A stretch of 48,086 nt of DNA from Candidatus Melainabacteria bacterium (GCA_018695135.1 JABHOV010000082.1:1-48086); one strand, 5' to 3'; numbered from the stretch's first letter, positions 28,301 through 34,756 are shown. Program-made: numbers and translations. Notes: generated by a model from the sequence alone, not told the origin.

Positions 28301-29121
28301 AAACCAGAACTGATGATTTGGTAATGCAAGAATTCGTTCCCAATAATGCAAGAGCCTTTATTTTGCCAGAGTTTTTGACTAAGCTCGAAGATAGTTTCAT
28401 TGAAGCAGGCATAGCGATTACTAGAACAACTCCTTACGAGCAAATATTTTTTGCAATGAGAAGCTTCCAAAGTATCAGTGGTATCAAGGGTTATCTTTTC
28501 TCTGCCAATATTGGCGCTGTTACAGTTAATGCCGGTCAGGGAGCGAAGATGTTTTATGGTGAGCCTAGCTATATCATGCCACTTTATATCGCGGGCAAAA
28601 TCCAAAAACTCATGGATGAACAAGGTGAAGCAATACTCAAAGAAGCTATCCCAAAACATGCTCTTGAATTTGCCAAAACAAACAATATCCCCGTTGTCCA
28701 AAATCAACTTGGCAGCAGCAACTGTGTGATGCTCAATGGTTTATTTGATTATATTCCTTATGTCTACGCAATCCGCGACTCAAGACGCTATATCCTTAAC
28801 TGCAAAGACAATAGCAAAGGCGGCATTGACTACTCCTATAATTATCAAGGCGAAGAAACAATCCTACTTAGTGGTGACTGCCAAAAAGACTCCCTCGACC
28901 AACTTGAAAACCTACTTAAAGCCAGTGCCAATAATGAACACCAAGGTCCAGAAGAAATTATTGACATTGACCTTGCCAAAATTGAACTTAATAGTGGACT
29001 CGGTCAAGCCAACCTCTTACAGAAAGCAATCGAAGATATGGCTCCTGAGAATAGAGATGTGTTTCTTGAGTGGACTGAGGATCTTGGGGATATCAGCTCT
29101 TCGCTTATTGTGAAGAACTAG
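22324..29121 (+). CDS. Giant 2265-aa protein with C-terminal ATP-grasp-like domain, function unknown
   Basis: This is one uninterrupted frame of 6.8 kb. There is no signal peptide, membrane segment or obvious repeat; the first about 1850 residues look helical and acidic-basic, as in a scaffold. The C-terminal part resembles ATP-grasp ligases. W1960-K1963 (WLLK) would supply the ATP-binding Lys, SGGRGISG (1968-1975) the Gly-rich loop, and VMQEFVP (2000-2006) the hinge Glu. Then comes a candidate metal/substrate region, NCVMLNGLFDYIPYVYAIRD. A SAHTHP segment (about 1878-1883) precedes it. ATP-grasp enzymes join a carboxylate to an amine, thiol or hydroxyl through an acyl phosphate. A probable -10 (TAGAAT, 22306-22311) lies 12 nt before the ATG. 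The upstream RHH gene may regulate it. Substrate unknown. Confidence 0.8.
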   Translation: MLELYIFNKENQTKNGLSRWDENDSAATTNLVSFNLDKFKVKDGSDNLCTELIGELNRLYKESDEFQNYFNKVNSKQIDVEFRDDYHHLLIYDSINNKLILDSKIVNQFTPIYFWAFYYALARQNQTEDLIYQEMFEFFSCFDFRLIDSAIKFLERDREGTKSFDAGSYLLNYLKTVFEKITKGTEADGYLATQLLRNRALAGRLPYKLSEFEAILNKYANDDPFSGEACQEYFDSFNTNYDQNHAKIYYKHLLSSLKKIGLKTIAQRGSRVAHEQGPILVNATSIIIDQDFELSLRKARSSTIEAISKLEDAANKFFKLSADFELDKDKQELKSLFAAKLLNINLDLDNLLYLSKSNSPKARFLKSVNEFRDNISSYSTSLLQHARNNPNKEACINFHDAVRIQEKNLLSIIFDLNQLLEASTQEKANSVVYIQRPSSRSGHFIARLLLGQKLYIETDKESEKHRLNGIPYNFVSPDFDLVASGLDSFFENASISVVTDRQSGKPDIKWENAEDLAISLAPGMYEAIKAAQSQGKNFHYQLETTLLGPLIEIFLAILENEISNVASIETDNQYKHGLSLDNLFSASETKAKNPELEKIILGYQKEINGAADFCFKYYLLEDEVQSYMLQEGLDRQQASQELLLNLYDVQRDVAKYCLLKKSPEHASELFTQFKTWSEAIMSDEKLSAKDKADQISQRLNEYIENSAAKIFVKKYIRYPESTARKEYLEANPQINRINITSNKSIKDADFYFDLSVAPSRIDFGKHVVASITTIMGRMIGANDPEALIKAKEYIDFVSQTQNSIFESAAEAGSVKVIENTCRAIQYSKAISFQGVFQSFAIDGALARSTINSRNDKASGLHVMEYGTMASTGYCITKEPLFILLGLAIKSDTLFDYLGVETEEARNELRSIMAELMELRTSFSSDLDWQMHIYQEMAESKTIQKYLANPDYKWLPNLKSIFALFKYLADYGTEDQMMSRTYAQLSAKLIEYSRIINETGIIQRIQLMNSAIKRAKNNNPQCKDYKDLVIALNASYKGNVSDERENANQYLIAFILQQKQYIKNTSLPEIDMLIEHQIKNYPLPKEIRIYDPLVDPQTFMGGELEARAESAIQKIVTLELDPPLTREVIEASIISYGSDYKSWRLLSKLLKTAKDPAAIKATLDAMQADLKYLETYSKGFYKDPLIAYQGVDVIQLNSDHDRLIELMEELVTVKTLMQTNNPESSLVLLDNPQQAKRPLLDYDKSLEWMALGGTVSSHLISEEVYERWKNELNESQSWAKLYIQKLLYQGQLKPEERSQDDAYLEIKAKCSSSLEKMRREADLKRDLIIQKYKEAQEIGVSHKTLKRYSEWILTLSKLNSLIEDDELNFNDWLVLGGRWILNGQSKADIYFIVQLFDKSQELKNLGKHSFQLLELFTTEAKALDIEVKARSIENAGSTKEADLLVSSAADSLEYRAQLSKSNHCIVLRMHEFSNYQIPTNTNIERSWDNLVLDYLEKLKEDSSPDQLNLIFARMLKTLVAYSESLSKLEPLLKQATDDFCRIKEADHLSLTPIFGDHRKHKGVIGNLAAASEDLAPVSKLSEMFIVSYLIMLTAGVEDENEIINKLAIFFDQYLNVHEEDYPPYIFHSLCAGASYGFNQDYYLEPNLRAKMFKLAAKSGMDCYKILQHLIARKSVLKHSSQEYRDSIIGDYDNGMIAICYQQGNICIEERFWSCMRALRNFIRNYHDRHPLPIVIKGADATVSKLFRYKLDDNCKLNWIAGLSNIGKHSWDLNCVFRSPLLRDRIKINPSTATQYINISVFTPFLTEKGEIKQIYTSFRPEVIEEQKLDYLSATEGYQVNDEGFVHAVINLEPDIDMEAKHEEMTKLPLRLPKPNIIMSAHTHPQYINGFTLELGIPEVWSMLSMQQMYAKTELPKILKQVSLEGLVQIDFMHKEFESKSDLAIALVDKLKAANCDHIDSWLLKASRDSGGRGISGQVSIHKDRADILDFIFEKTRTDDLVMQEFVPNNARAFILPEFLTKLEDSFIEAGIAITRTTPYEQIFFAMRSFQSISGIKGYLFSANIGAVTVNAGQGAKMFYGEPSYIMPLYIAGKIQKLMDEQGEAILKEAIPKHALEFAKTNNIPVVQNQLGSSNCVMLNGLFDYIPYVYAIRDSRRYILNCKDNSKGGIDYSYNYQGEETILLSGDCQKDSLDQLENLLKASANNEHQGPEEIIDIDLAKIELNSGLGQANLLQKAIEDMAPENRDVFLEWTEDLGDISSSLIVKN

Positions 29122-29199
29122 CTTCAGTTCTGTTTGAATTTCATTAGGTTTATAGCCAAGGATTAGGTCTAAACCTAATAAGGGGGGGACTAGTCTAAA

Positions 29200-29214
29200 T
29201 CCGCCTCCACCATT
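29200..29214. repeat. Left 15-bp direct repeat resembling a tRNA/tmRNA 3' end
   Basis: TCCGCCTCCACCATT occurs here and at 31558-31572. The CCTCCACCA part looks like an acceptor stem strand plus CCA. It marks the left edge of the segment holding the Fic and toxin-antitoxin genes. A short hairpin ATTAGGT / ACCTAAT (29163-29180) and a G7 run lie just before it. No complete tRNA can be folded here. Confidence 0.6.
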
Positions 29215-29357
29215 CTCCCGCCCGGGCGACGCAAAAACAATGAAGCGCCACCGATAACGGGTATTGCCGACAAAGTCGTCAGTCCGTGTGTTTGATTAGT
29301 GAAACGAAGCTTATAGAGTAGCTTCGTACGGATATAACGCAAATCGAGACATTTTCA

Positions 29358-29437
29358 GTCCCATTACAGCCTTAATCGGGACATCGATGTCCCGATTAAG
29401 GGTATAATAGAGGAATTAATGTCCCAATTGGGATTTT
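29358..29437 (+). promoter_or_regulatory. Operator-promoter of the Fic/HTH gene
   Basis: A perfect 30-bp palindrome occupies 29371-29400, centred on GGGACATCGATGTCCC. Only 2 nt separate it from a TATAAT -10 box (29403-29408), so it covers the -35 region. A second, related palindrome (GTCCCAATTGGGA, 29421-29433) covers the expected start of transcription, and a single GTCCC half-site lies at 29358. This arrangement predicts tight repression, probably by the winged-helix domain of the gene itself. The 29122-29357 stretch holds no gene that I can see. Confidence 0.8.
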
Positions 29438-29452
29438 AAAGAGAAAAACCAT

Positions 29453-30508
29453 ATGTCCAAACGAGAACTTAATCAACGTCAAAAAATCATACTAGAGATT
29501 CTTGCTAAGGAAGGAAGTGCTAATACTGCAAGCATAGTAGCGGCTGTAGAGGAAGTAGCTTCAAAAACCATTGTAAGGGATCTAAATCTTTTACAAGATT
29601 TAGGACTAATCAAAAAAAGTGGTCAAGCAAAAGCAACAAGTTATTCTCTCTTACCACTTTATAAATTAACTAATGACATTGATAAAGAAGAATACTTTCA
29701 ATTAGAGCCTGATGATAGAGAAATAGAAAATAAATTCAATCTATCAATCTTCTCTGATCTAGAAGTTAGTTCTGACAATATATTTACCAAGAGTGAATTA
29801 GACCAAATTAAAAGTCTAACAAAAACTTATCAGGCGAACAGATCTGAACTCAGTCGAGCAACTATCAAGAAAGAATTTGAAAGGTTAACCATTGAACTTG
29901 CATGGAAGTCATCTAAGATTGAAGGAAATACTTACTCTTTGCTTGACACTGAAACGCTGTTGAAATCTGGGATAGTAAGTCCTGGTCATAGTGAAGAAGA
30001 GAGATTGATGCTGCTCAATCATAAACATTCTTTGAATTATATTTTTGATAATCCTAAGTACTATAAGGATTTAAGTCTGAATAATTTGACTGAGCTGCAT
30101 AGTTTGATTGTAGATCAACTGGAGATAGGTAAACAAATACGTACAAGATTAGTTGGCATTACTGGTACTAATTATCAACCCCTGGATAATGAATTTCAGA
30201 TTAAAGAAGCTTTGTTAAAGACTTGTAAATTAATTAATCAGTGCTCTGACCCAATGGTTAAGTCATTATACGCTTCAGCATTACTTGCTTATATTCAAGC
30301 CTTTGAGGATGGTAATAAACGAACAAGCAGAATTGTGACTAATGCACTTTTAATAGCTTATGATTATTGTCCACTTTCTTATAGAAGTATAGATATCGGT
30401 GAGTATAAAAAAGCAGTCTTGCTTTTTTATGAACAGAACAATATTCGATATCTTAAAGAGCTTTTGATTGAGCAATATGAATTTGCAGTTGATCATTATT
30501 TTTGTTAA
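29453..30508 (+). CDS. Fic-domain protein with N-terminal winged helix
   Basis: Residues 1-70 form a DeoR-like winged helix (QRQKIILEILAKEGSANTASI, then VRDLNLLQDLGLIKKSG, split here). Residues about 130-345 are a Fic domain. The inhibitory motif [S/T]xxxE[G/N] is present as SSKIEG. The active-site loop reads QAFEDGNKRTSR, so Gln stands where the catalytic His of HPFx(D/E)GNGR belongs. AMP transfer by the usual mechanism would be impaired, unless this subfamily works otherwise. Fic enzymes modify proteins with AMP or other phosphoryl groups. A possible mini-ORF (ATG at 29419, six codons) lies in the leader. The base composition is more A+T-rich than in the neighbours, which fits acquisition. 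Confidence 0.88.
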   Translation: MSKRELNQRQKIILEILAKEGSANTASIVAAVEEVASKTIVRDLNLLQDLGLIKKSGQAKATSYSLLPLYKLTNDIDKEEYFQLEPDDREIENKFNLSIFSDLEVSSDNIFTKSELDQIKSLTKTYQANRSELSRATIKKEFERLTIELAWKSSKIEGNTYSLLDTETLLKSGIVSPGHSEEERLMLLNHKHSLNYIFDNPKYYKDLSLNNLTELHSLIVDQLEIGKQIRTRLVGITGTNYQPLDNEFQIKEALLKTCKLINQCSDPMVKSLYASALLAYIQAFEDGNKRTSRIVTNALLIAYDYCPLSYRSIDIGEYKKAVLLFYEQNNIRYLKELLIEQYEFAVDHYFC

Positions 30509-30748
30509 GGACACGCTGAAAAACGAAGTTTTTCTAGTCGGGTCCATGAAAAAAGGTTCTGTCAGTGCTTAACATGGTTGTGAAAAAAAGCAGAGATGAT
30601 AACGAAGAAAGTATGACCCATGTTGGGTCTGTAAAGACCCCCACGTGACAGATAAGGGATGAGACTTTGCATTTTTCAATGCATCCTTAATAGTAATAGA
30701 TTAAGTAGAGAACTTCTCCAACTAGGTTTCCACCATTTATTACCCTTT
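30509..30748. other. Gene-free stretch with several hairpins, possible non-coding RNA
   Basis: The stretch lies between the fic gene and a T-rich terminator and contains no plausible ORF. Visible hairpins are AAAAACGAAGTTTTT (30520-30534), GACCCATGTTGGGTC (around 30615) and TGCATTTTTCAATGCA (around 30670). It may be the long 3' tail of the fic mRNA or a separate small RNA. It lacks the signatures of tmRNA, SRP RNA and RNase P RNA that I looked for. Confidence 0.3.
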
Positions 30749-30781
30749 AAACCTGGCTCTATAGCTGGTTTTTTTCTTTTT
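30749..30781 (+). terminator. Intrinsic terminator downstream of fic
   Basis: An imperfect stem (AACC-GGCT / AGCT-GGTT, with one bulge) around CTAT is followed by T7CT5. It separates the fic region from the toxin-antitoxin promoter. Confidence 0.7.
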
Positions 30782-30851
30782 GGGAACTAGACCATCATTG
30801 AAGCTTGTCCTCTCTATGTTTAGTTAACGTGTTTTTAACCATGGAGTGGCA

Positions 30852-30876
30852 TATTATACCCATAGTATGTTATACT
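30852..30876 (+). promoter_or_regulatory. Promoter and probable operator of the toxin-antitoxin operon
   Basis: TATACT (30871-30876) is the -10 box, 8 nt from the ATG. It is half of an inverted pair AGTAT-GTT-ATACT (30864-30876) and part of a direct repeat TATTATACC / TGTTATACT. Such short palindromes over the -10 box are typical sites for autoregulation by the antitoxin. Confidence 0.55.
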
Positions 30877-30884
30877 AGTTATTG

Positions 30885-31232
30885 ATGGCAAAGGTGGTAG
30901 TTAAAGTTACGGCAAAGTTTGTAAAAGACACCAAAAAACTTTTAACTGCTGAGGATTTAGAAGAGCTATATGACTATCTCTCTGAAAATCCAACAGTTGG
31001 ACCAATAATTAGAGTAACTGGAGGTGTTCGGAAATTACGTTGGAGTCCTCAAAAATCAAATAAGGGCAAGAGTGGAAGCTTAAGGATCCTTTATCACTAC
31101 TCCAATAATATTTTAGTCATCATGCTTGGCGCTTTTTCTAAGTCTGATATCGAAAATATATCAGAAGCAGAGAAAAATACGTTAAGAAAAATTCTACCGA
31201 AACTGGTTGAACAACTTATGGAGGATCTATGA
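30885..31232 (+). CDS. higB: RelE/HigB-type toxin
   Basis: The 115-residue protein has the RelE/HigB layout: an N-terminal helix pair (KFVKDTKKLLTAEDLEELYDYL), then GGVRKLRWSP, GKSGSLRILYHYSNN and ILVIMLGAFSKSDIENIS, with the basic residues that would contact mRNA. These toxins cut mRNA on the ribosome. The downstream gene overlaps by 4 nt and encodes an HTH antitoxin, the toxin-first order characteristic of higBA. I chose ATG at 30885; the TTG one codon earlier is unlikely. Confidence 0.85.
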   Translation: MAKVVVKVTAKFVKDTKKLLTAEDLEELYDYLSENPTVGPIIRVTGGVRKLRWSPQKSNKGKSGSLRILYHYSNNILVIMLGAFSKSDIENISEAEKNTLRKILPKLVEQLMEDL

Positions 31233-31525
31233 AAAAGAAATCACTAGGACTTGAATTAATTGAATCTATTGAAGAGGCTCTGAGTAAGCCCTCTACTATT
31301 AGAACGGTACGGTCTGGAATCGATGTTAAGCAAGTTAGGAAGCAGCTCAATATGACTCAAAAAGTTTTTGCTGATACTTTTGGTTTTGGTTTAGAGACTG
31401 TGAGGAAGTGGGAGCAAGGAATAAATTCACCAGACAAGAGCGTGATTTCGTACTTGCTTTGTATCCAAAAGGCGCCGAAAGTTATTAGTAAGTTGTTATT
31501 GCCTGAACTCAAAAAACAAAGCTAG
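31229..31525 (+). CDS. higA: HigA-type XRE-family antitoxin
   Basis: The 98-residue protein has an N-terminal arm (LELIESIEEALSKPSTIRT) that would contact the toxin and a C-terminal helix-turn-helix: DVKQVRKQLNMTQKVFADTFG, then LETVRKWEQGINSPD. It overlaps the toxin stop (ATGA). The protein should neutralise the toxin and repress the operon from the palindrome at 30864-30876. The pair lies inside the segment bounded by the 15-bp direct repeats. Confidence 0.87.
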   Translation: MKKKSLGLELIESIEEALSKPSTIRTVRSGIDVKQVRKQLNMTQKVFADTFGFGLETVRKWEQGINSPDKSVISYLLCIQKAPKVISKLLLPELKKQS

Positions 31526-31557
31526 ATTTTAACCATAAGGTGGGAAATCATTGTAAC

Positions 31558-31572
31558 TCCGCCTCCACCATT
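31558..31572. repeat. Right 15-bp direct repeat resembling a tRNA/tmRNA 3' end
   Basis: Identical over 15 bp to 29200-29214 and in the same orientation, 2358 bp apart. The pair brackets fic and higBA. Its position directly after the antitoxin gene suits a right-hand junction of a small integrated cassette, though no integrase gene is present. Confidence 0.6.
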
Positions 31573-31691
31573 TTTTGATAAATCATCGAAAAAGCAAAGA
31601 AAGCCGGACGTGGGCATATTCTCCTAAGGTAAATTGATAAGGCGTGGCATCAGCTGGGTACAAAATAACTGTATTAATTAAGAAGAAGACA

Positions 31692-32477
31692 ATGAAACAC
31701 TTAGGGCAAATTCATTTAAATATCAGCAAGTCTCAATTTATTGAAAAGCTCAAGTCCGTCACCATACCAGTTTTAATTGAAGAACTAAATCAATCAAATA
31801 AAGAACGAGAAAGCAATTGGTTTGTAAATCTTATTAAACAGGACTATAAAGCAATAAATAAATCCTATAACGTTTTGTGGGAGCAAGACGTATTTGTTGA
31901 TTCAAATAGACCTTCTAATACCTATTTCGCAGGTGAGGTAACTGAAAACTCAGTTAGGATTTACGTACCTAAAACGAATAAGGATAACTCATTTGATTAC
32001 AAGCACATTAAAGCTATTGATGATAAAGCACAAGGCTTGCTCAAAAAGCTTGAGGAAGCAACAATAGTAGCAGCAGAATACTCTTATGACAATTATTGTG
32101 GAGTTACAACAGATGGTGAAAGGTTGTTTTACTATGAGCTAATTTTTGATGAGTTAAACAATATTGATGTAATTAAACATAAATTCAAACACGAACAAGA
32201 TGGTAGACAATGGTTTAATTTTTTGCGGCTACCAAGAGGATGTATTGGAGACATCACAATACCGCTATATACAGGTCTAATACTCACTCTCATTTATATA
32301 CTAGGTGACTCTCCTAATATTGGCAACCTTGATTTTAAATCGTTTACCGTGTTAACGATGTTCACAAGTGTAATATTCATGCTCATTGGAAGGATATTAA
32401 TCTCTATCAAATACATAAATTATCAACGGAAAATTGCTGATGAGATTTTCATGCACGTCATAGAAAAAATCATATAG
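31692..32477 (+). CDS. Hypothetical protein with two C-terminal membrane helices
   Basis: The 261-residue protein has a soluble N-terminal domain of about 190 residues, mixed alpha/beta with VFVDSNRPSNTYFAGEVTEN and EATIVAAEYSYDNYCGV. Two hydrophobic helices follow: ITIPLYTGLILTLIYILG and FTVLTMFTSVIFMLIGRILI. I do not recognise the family. ATG at 31692 has an AAGAAGA purine-rich stretch just upstream and is preferred over the start at 31644. It is outside the direct-repeat pair but still in the A+T-rich accessory zone. Confidence 0.6.
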   Translation: MKHLGQIHLNISKSQFIEKLKSVTIPVLIEELNQSNKERESNWFVNLIKQDYKAINKSYNVLWEQDVFVDSNRPSNTYFAGEVTENSVRIYVPKTNKDNSFDYKHIKAIDDKAQGLLKKLEEATIVAAEYSYDNYCGVTTDGERLFYYELIFDELNNIDVIKHKFKHEQDGRQWFNFLRLPRGCIGDITIPLYTGLILTLIYILGDSPNIGNLDFKSFTVLTMFTSVIFMLIGRILISIKYINYQRKIADEIFMHVIEKII

Positions 32478-32668
32478 GCACAACACGTATCTCGCATTGG
32501 GAATTTTGGGGCGCGTTGTTCAGCATCCCTTTCTTTGAACAGTTCAAAAGACTCTTTTTAAAATTACTTTTTATTCTTCATTACCTGTCTCGTATAATGG
32601 GTGCACTCCAACGCGGACCCTCTTGCTTAAACTTCCAAACTTCCACAATCAAAAATACATCACCACAA

Positions 32669-32794
32669 ATCTGATTCTGTTTTTGAAGCTTCAGAGACAA
32701 GGCTTGCGAGCCCGTAGGGTTTATCCGAAGTTTACTTTCGTAAATGAGGACGAGTATAACGCAGTATGTGAAGTTTTAAGAGCAGAATCTAGAT
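32669..32794. repeat. Variable-arm palindromic element, copy B
   Basis: The outer arms ATCTGATTCTGTTTTTG... (32669) and ...AAGAGCAGAATCTAGAT (to 32794) pair over about 30 nt with one bulge. The fixed motifs are CAAGGCTTGCGAGCCCGTAG and GAGGACGAGTATAACGCAG. The inner stem TTTAC / GTAAA is copy-specific. In one plus-strand frame it reads ARRVYPKF and NEDEYNAV, nearly the peptide inserted in MurT by copy A. The right arm contains the stop codon of the gene at 32789-33100. The remaining 32478-32668 stretch shows only a possible TATAAT (32593-32598). Confidence 0.8.
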
Positions 32795-33100
32795 GTCTTG
32801 GAGTAGTTCTAGCGCCACTTCCGCCAATTCTGGCTCAGTGAGCTTATCAAATTCATACCAAAGCTCAACGATATCTGTTTTACAATCAGTCAGCTCAGGG
32901 TTCATTGCCAAAAATTCATTTAAATTATCATACATTCTATAACAAGTGATTGCTCTATAAAGATCTACAACCATTGACTTGTAGTAGCCAACCTCTTTGT
33001 CGTTAACAAAATGGCTAAAGAAAGTTGTAACCAGCTCAACTTGCGAATCATATGCTGTTGATGTCTTTGAGCTATCTCTACTATCGTCGAATAATTCCAT
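32789..33100 (-). CDS. Small acidic hypothetical protein (103 aa)
   Basis: The family is unknown. The protein is acidic and mostly helical (KSMVVDLYRAITCYRMYDNL; then LTDCKTDIVELWYEFDKL) with a Ser/Thr-rich N-terminus. There is no signal peptide or membrane segment. A TTAAAT sequence lies 6 nt before the ATG and could be its -10 box. Its last codons (LQDI, stop) fall in the arm of palindromic element B, so the C-terminus may have been altered by that insertion. Confidence 0.5.
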   Translation of the reverse strand: MELFDDSRDSSKTSTAYDSQVELVTTFFSHFVNDKEVGYYKSMVVDLYRAITCYRMYDNLNEFLAMNPELTDCKTDIVELWYEFDKLTEPELAEVALELLQDI

Positions 33101-33150
33101 GATTTGATTTAAACAGTTTTGTATTAAGCCTCGGTTAAGCTTGGTAAAAT

Positions 33151-33369
33151 TTATGCATCCGCTGTATTAAATTTTTGACCATTTGCATTTACTGGCTTTC
33201 CAAATTTAGGTTCAGCTGTTTTGGCTTTGGCAGTAGCAGCTGAACTAGTATCTTTTTTGTATTTTTGTAATGATGTTTCTAATGCAGCTAATGGTTTAAC
33301 TACTTGTCCGATTGGGCATGGTTTAACTACTTGTCCGATTGGGCTTTGATTATTTATTGTTCCTGACAT
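33151..33369 (-). CDS. Small hypothetical protein with a duplicated 9-residue unit
   Basis: The 72-residue protein is low in complexity: PIGQVVKPC and PIGQVVKPL stand in tandem (a 27-bp DNA duplication, 33291-33344), followed by a helical stretch and an Ala/Lys/Thr-rich tail. No family is recognised. It may be disordered. It is probably in one unit with the gene at 32789-33100, 50 nt downstream. Confidence 0.4.
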   Translation of the reverse strand: MSGTINNQSPIGQVVKPCPIGQVVKPLAALETSLQKYKKDTSSAATAKAKTAEPKFGKPVNANGQKFNTADA

Positions 33370-33450
33370 AATTGCACTCTATTCTTGTCATTAATAGAGC
33401 AAATTCAGGTTAAATACTGGTTAAATCAGTATGCTAATATTATGTCCAGA

Positions 33451-33525
33451 CGTCATTGTGAGGCTTTTGCCGAAGCAATCCACTCAAATGCATTAGATTG
33501 CTACGCCTTATGGGCTCGCAATGAC
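33451..33525. repeat. Palindromic repeat of the GTCATTGCGAG family, in the ribBA leader
   Basis: A short, decayed copy: CGTCATTGTGAGGC and CGAAGCAATC on the left, GATTGCTACGCC and GGCTCGCAATGAC on the right. It ends 10 nt before the ribBA ATG at 33536, so it is likely to lie in the leader or over the promoter of that gene. Confidence 0.85.
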
Positions 33526-33535
33526 AAGAAACAAG

Positions 33536-34756
33536 ATGAGCCAAGAAATACAATTTAACACTATAGAAGAAGCGATTGCTGATATCAAAGCCGGTAAAAT
33601 GGTAGTGGTGGCTGATGACAGTGATAGAGAAAACGAGGGTGATTTGATCTGTGCTGCTGAATCTGTTAGCCCTGAGATCATCAATTTTATGGCAAAAGAA
33701 GGTAGAGGACTTATTTGCCTAGCTTTAGAGAAAAAAATAGTTGAGAAACTAGAACTTGGAGAAATGGTTGATGTCAGTAGCGACACCATGCAGACGGCTT
33801 TTACTATCAGTATTGATGCTGATCCAAAATACGGAGTAACAACAGGAATTAGTGCTTCTGATAGAGCCAAAACTATTCAAGTTGCAATTCAAGACGATGC
33901 CAAACCTAGTGACCTTAGAAGACCGGGACATATTTTTCCACTAAGAGCAATTGATGGTGGTGTACTCAAGCGCGTGGGTCACACTGAAGCAGCTGTTGAT
34001 CTTGCAAGATTAGCTGGTTTCAAAAATGCTGGAGTGATTTGTGAGATCCTTAAAGAAGACGGAGAGATGGCTCGTAGAGATGATCTTGTAACTTTTGCAA
34101 AAAAACATGATCTCAAATTTATTACTATCGCGGACCTTGTTGCCTATAGACTAAAAAACGAACGTTTTGTTCATAGGGTTACCGAAGCAGCTCTGCCAAC
34201 TAAATACGATGAAGATTTTAGGATTATTGGTTATAAGGATTTTCTTTCTAACAAAGAGCATGTAGCTCTAGTCTTGGGCGACGTCGAACACTCACAAGAC
34301 AAATCAGTATTAGTAAGAATGCATAGTGAGTGTCTTACTGGTGACCTGTTTGCCAGCCTAAGATGTGACTGCGGCGATCAGCTCAGTAGCTCCATTGAAC
34401 AAATTCGCGATGAGGGACTTGGTGTCTTAGTTTATTTAAGACAGGAAGGCCGTGGAATTGGTTTACTCAATAAAATCAAAGCATATAACTTACAAGACCA
34501 AGGTGATGACACGGTAGAAGCCAATCACAAACTTGGTTTCCCGACTGACCTAAGGTCATTTGGAGTTGGCGCGCAGATACTTACAGATCTTGGTTTAAAG
34601 AAAATCAGACTACTGACAAACAACCCTAAAAAAATCCATGGTATTGATGGTTATGGTTTAGAGATTGTAGATAGAGTAAGTATTCAAATCAAAAGTCAAA
34701 AGCATAATGAGAAGTATCTTGATACCAAGAAAGACAAGATGGGACATTTACTTTAA
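33536..34756 (+). CDS. ribBA: RibBA: DHBP synthase / GTP cyclohydrolase II
   Basis: The 406-residue fusion makes both entry steps of riboflavin synthesis. The N-terminal DHBP synthase domain has DDSDRENEGDLICAAE, RRPGHIFPLRA and GHTEAAVDLARLAG. The C-terminal cyclohydrolase II domain has the zinc-site HSECLTGDLFASLRCDCGDQ and the loop LRQEGRGIGLLNKIKAY. It ends in KMGHLL, the usual terminus. I chose ATG at 33536; the upstream in-frame ATG at 33521 lies in the palindromic repeat. The last 32 nt are mirrored in the DNA just after the stop codon. Confidence 0.97.
   Translation: MSQEIQFNTIEEAIADIKAGKMVVVADDSDRENEGDLICAAESVSPEIINFMAKEGRGLICLALEKKIVEKLELGEMVDVSSDTMQTAFTISIDADPKYGVTTGISASDRAKTIQVAIQDDAKPSDLRRPGHIFPLRAIDGGVLKRVGHTEAAVDLARLAGFKNAGVICEILKEDGEMARRDDLVTFAKKHDLKFITIADLVAYRLKNERFVHRVTEAALPTKYDEDFRIIGYKDFLSNKEHVALVLGDVEHSQDKSVLVRMHSECLTGDLFASLRCDCGDQLSSSIEQIRDEGLGVLVYLRQEGRGIGLLNKIKAYNLQDQGDDTVEANHKLGFPTDLRSFGVGAQILTDLGLKKIRLLTNNPKKIHGIDGYGLEIVDRVSIQIKSQKHNEKYLDTKKDKMGHLL

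Noticed and set aside
30509-30781. Possible tmRNA or RNase P RNA
   Set aside because: No tag-peptide frame ending in ALAA, no paired tRNA-like ends and no RNase P core motifs.
29200-31572. Complete integrative element or prophage
   Set aside because: No integrase, replication or structural genes; only the direct repeats and cargo-like genes are present.
32623-32841. A 72-codon plus-strand gene containing the NEDEYNA peptide
   Set aside because: It is palindromic element B read in one frame and overlaps the convergent gene; kept only as evidence of the shared insert peptide.
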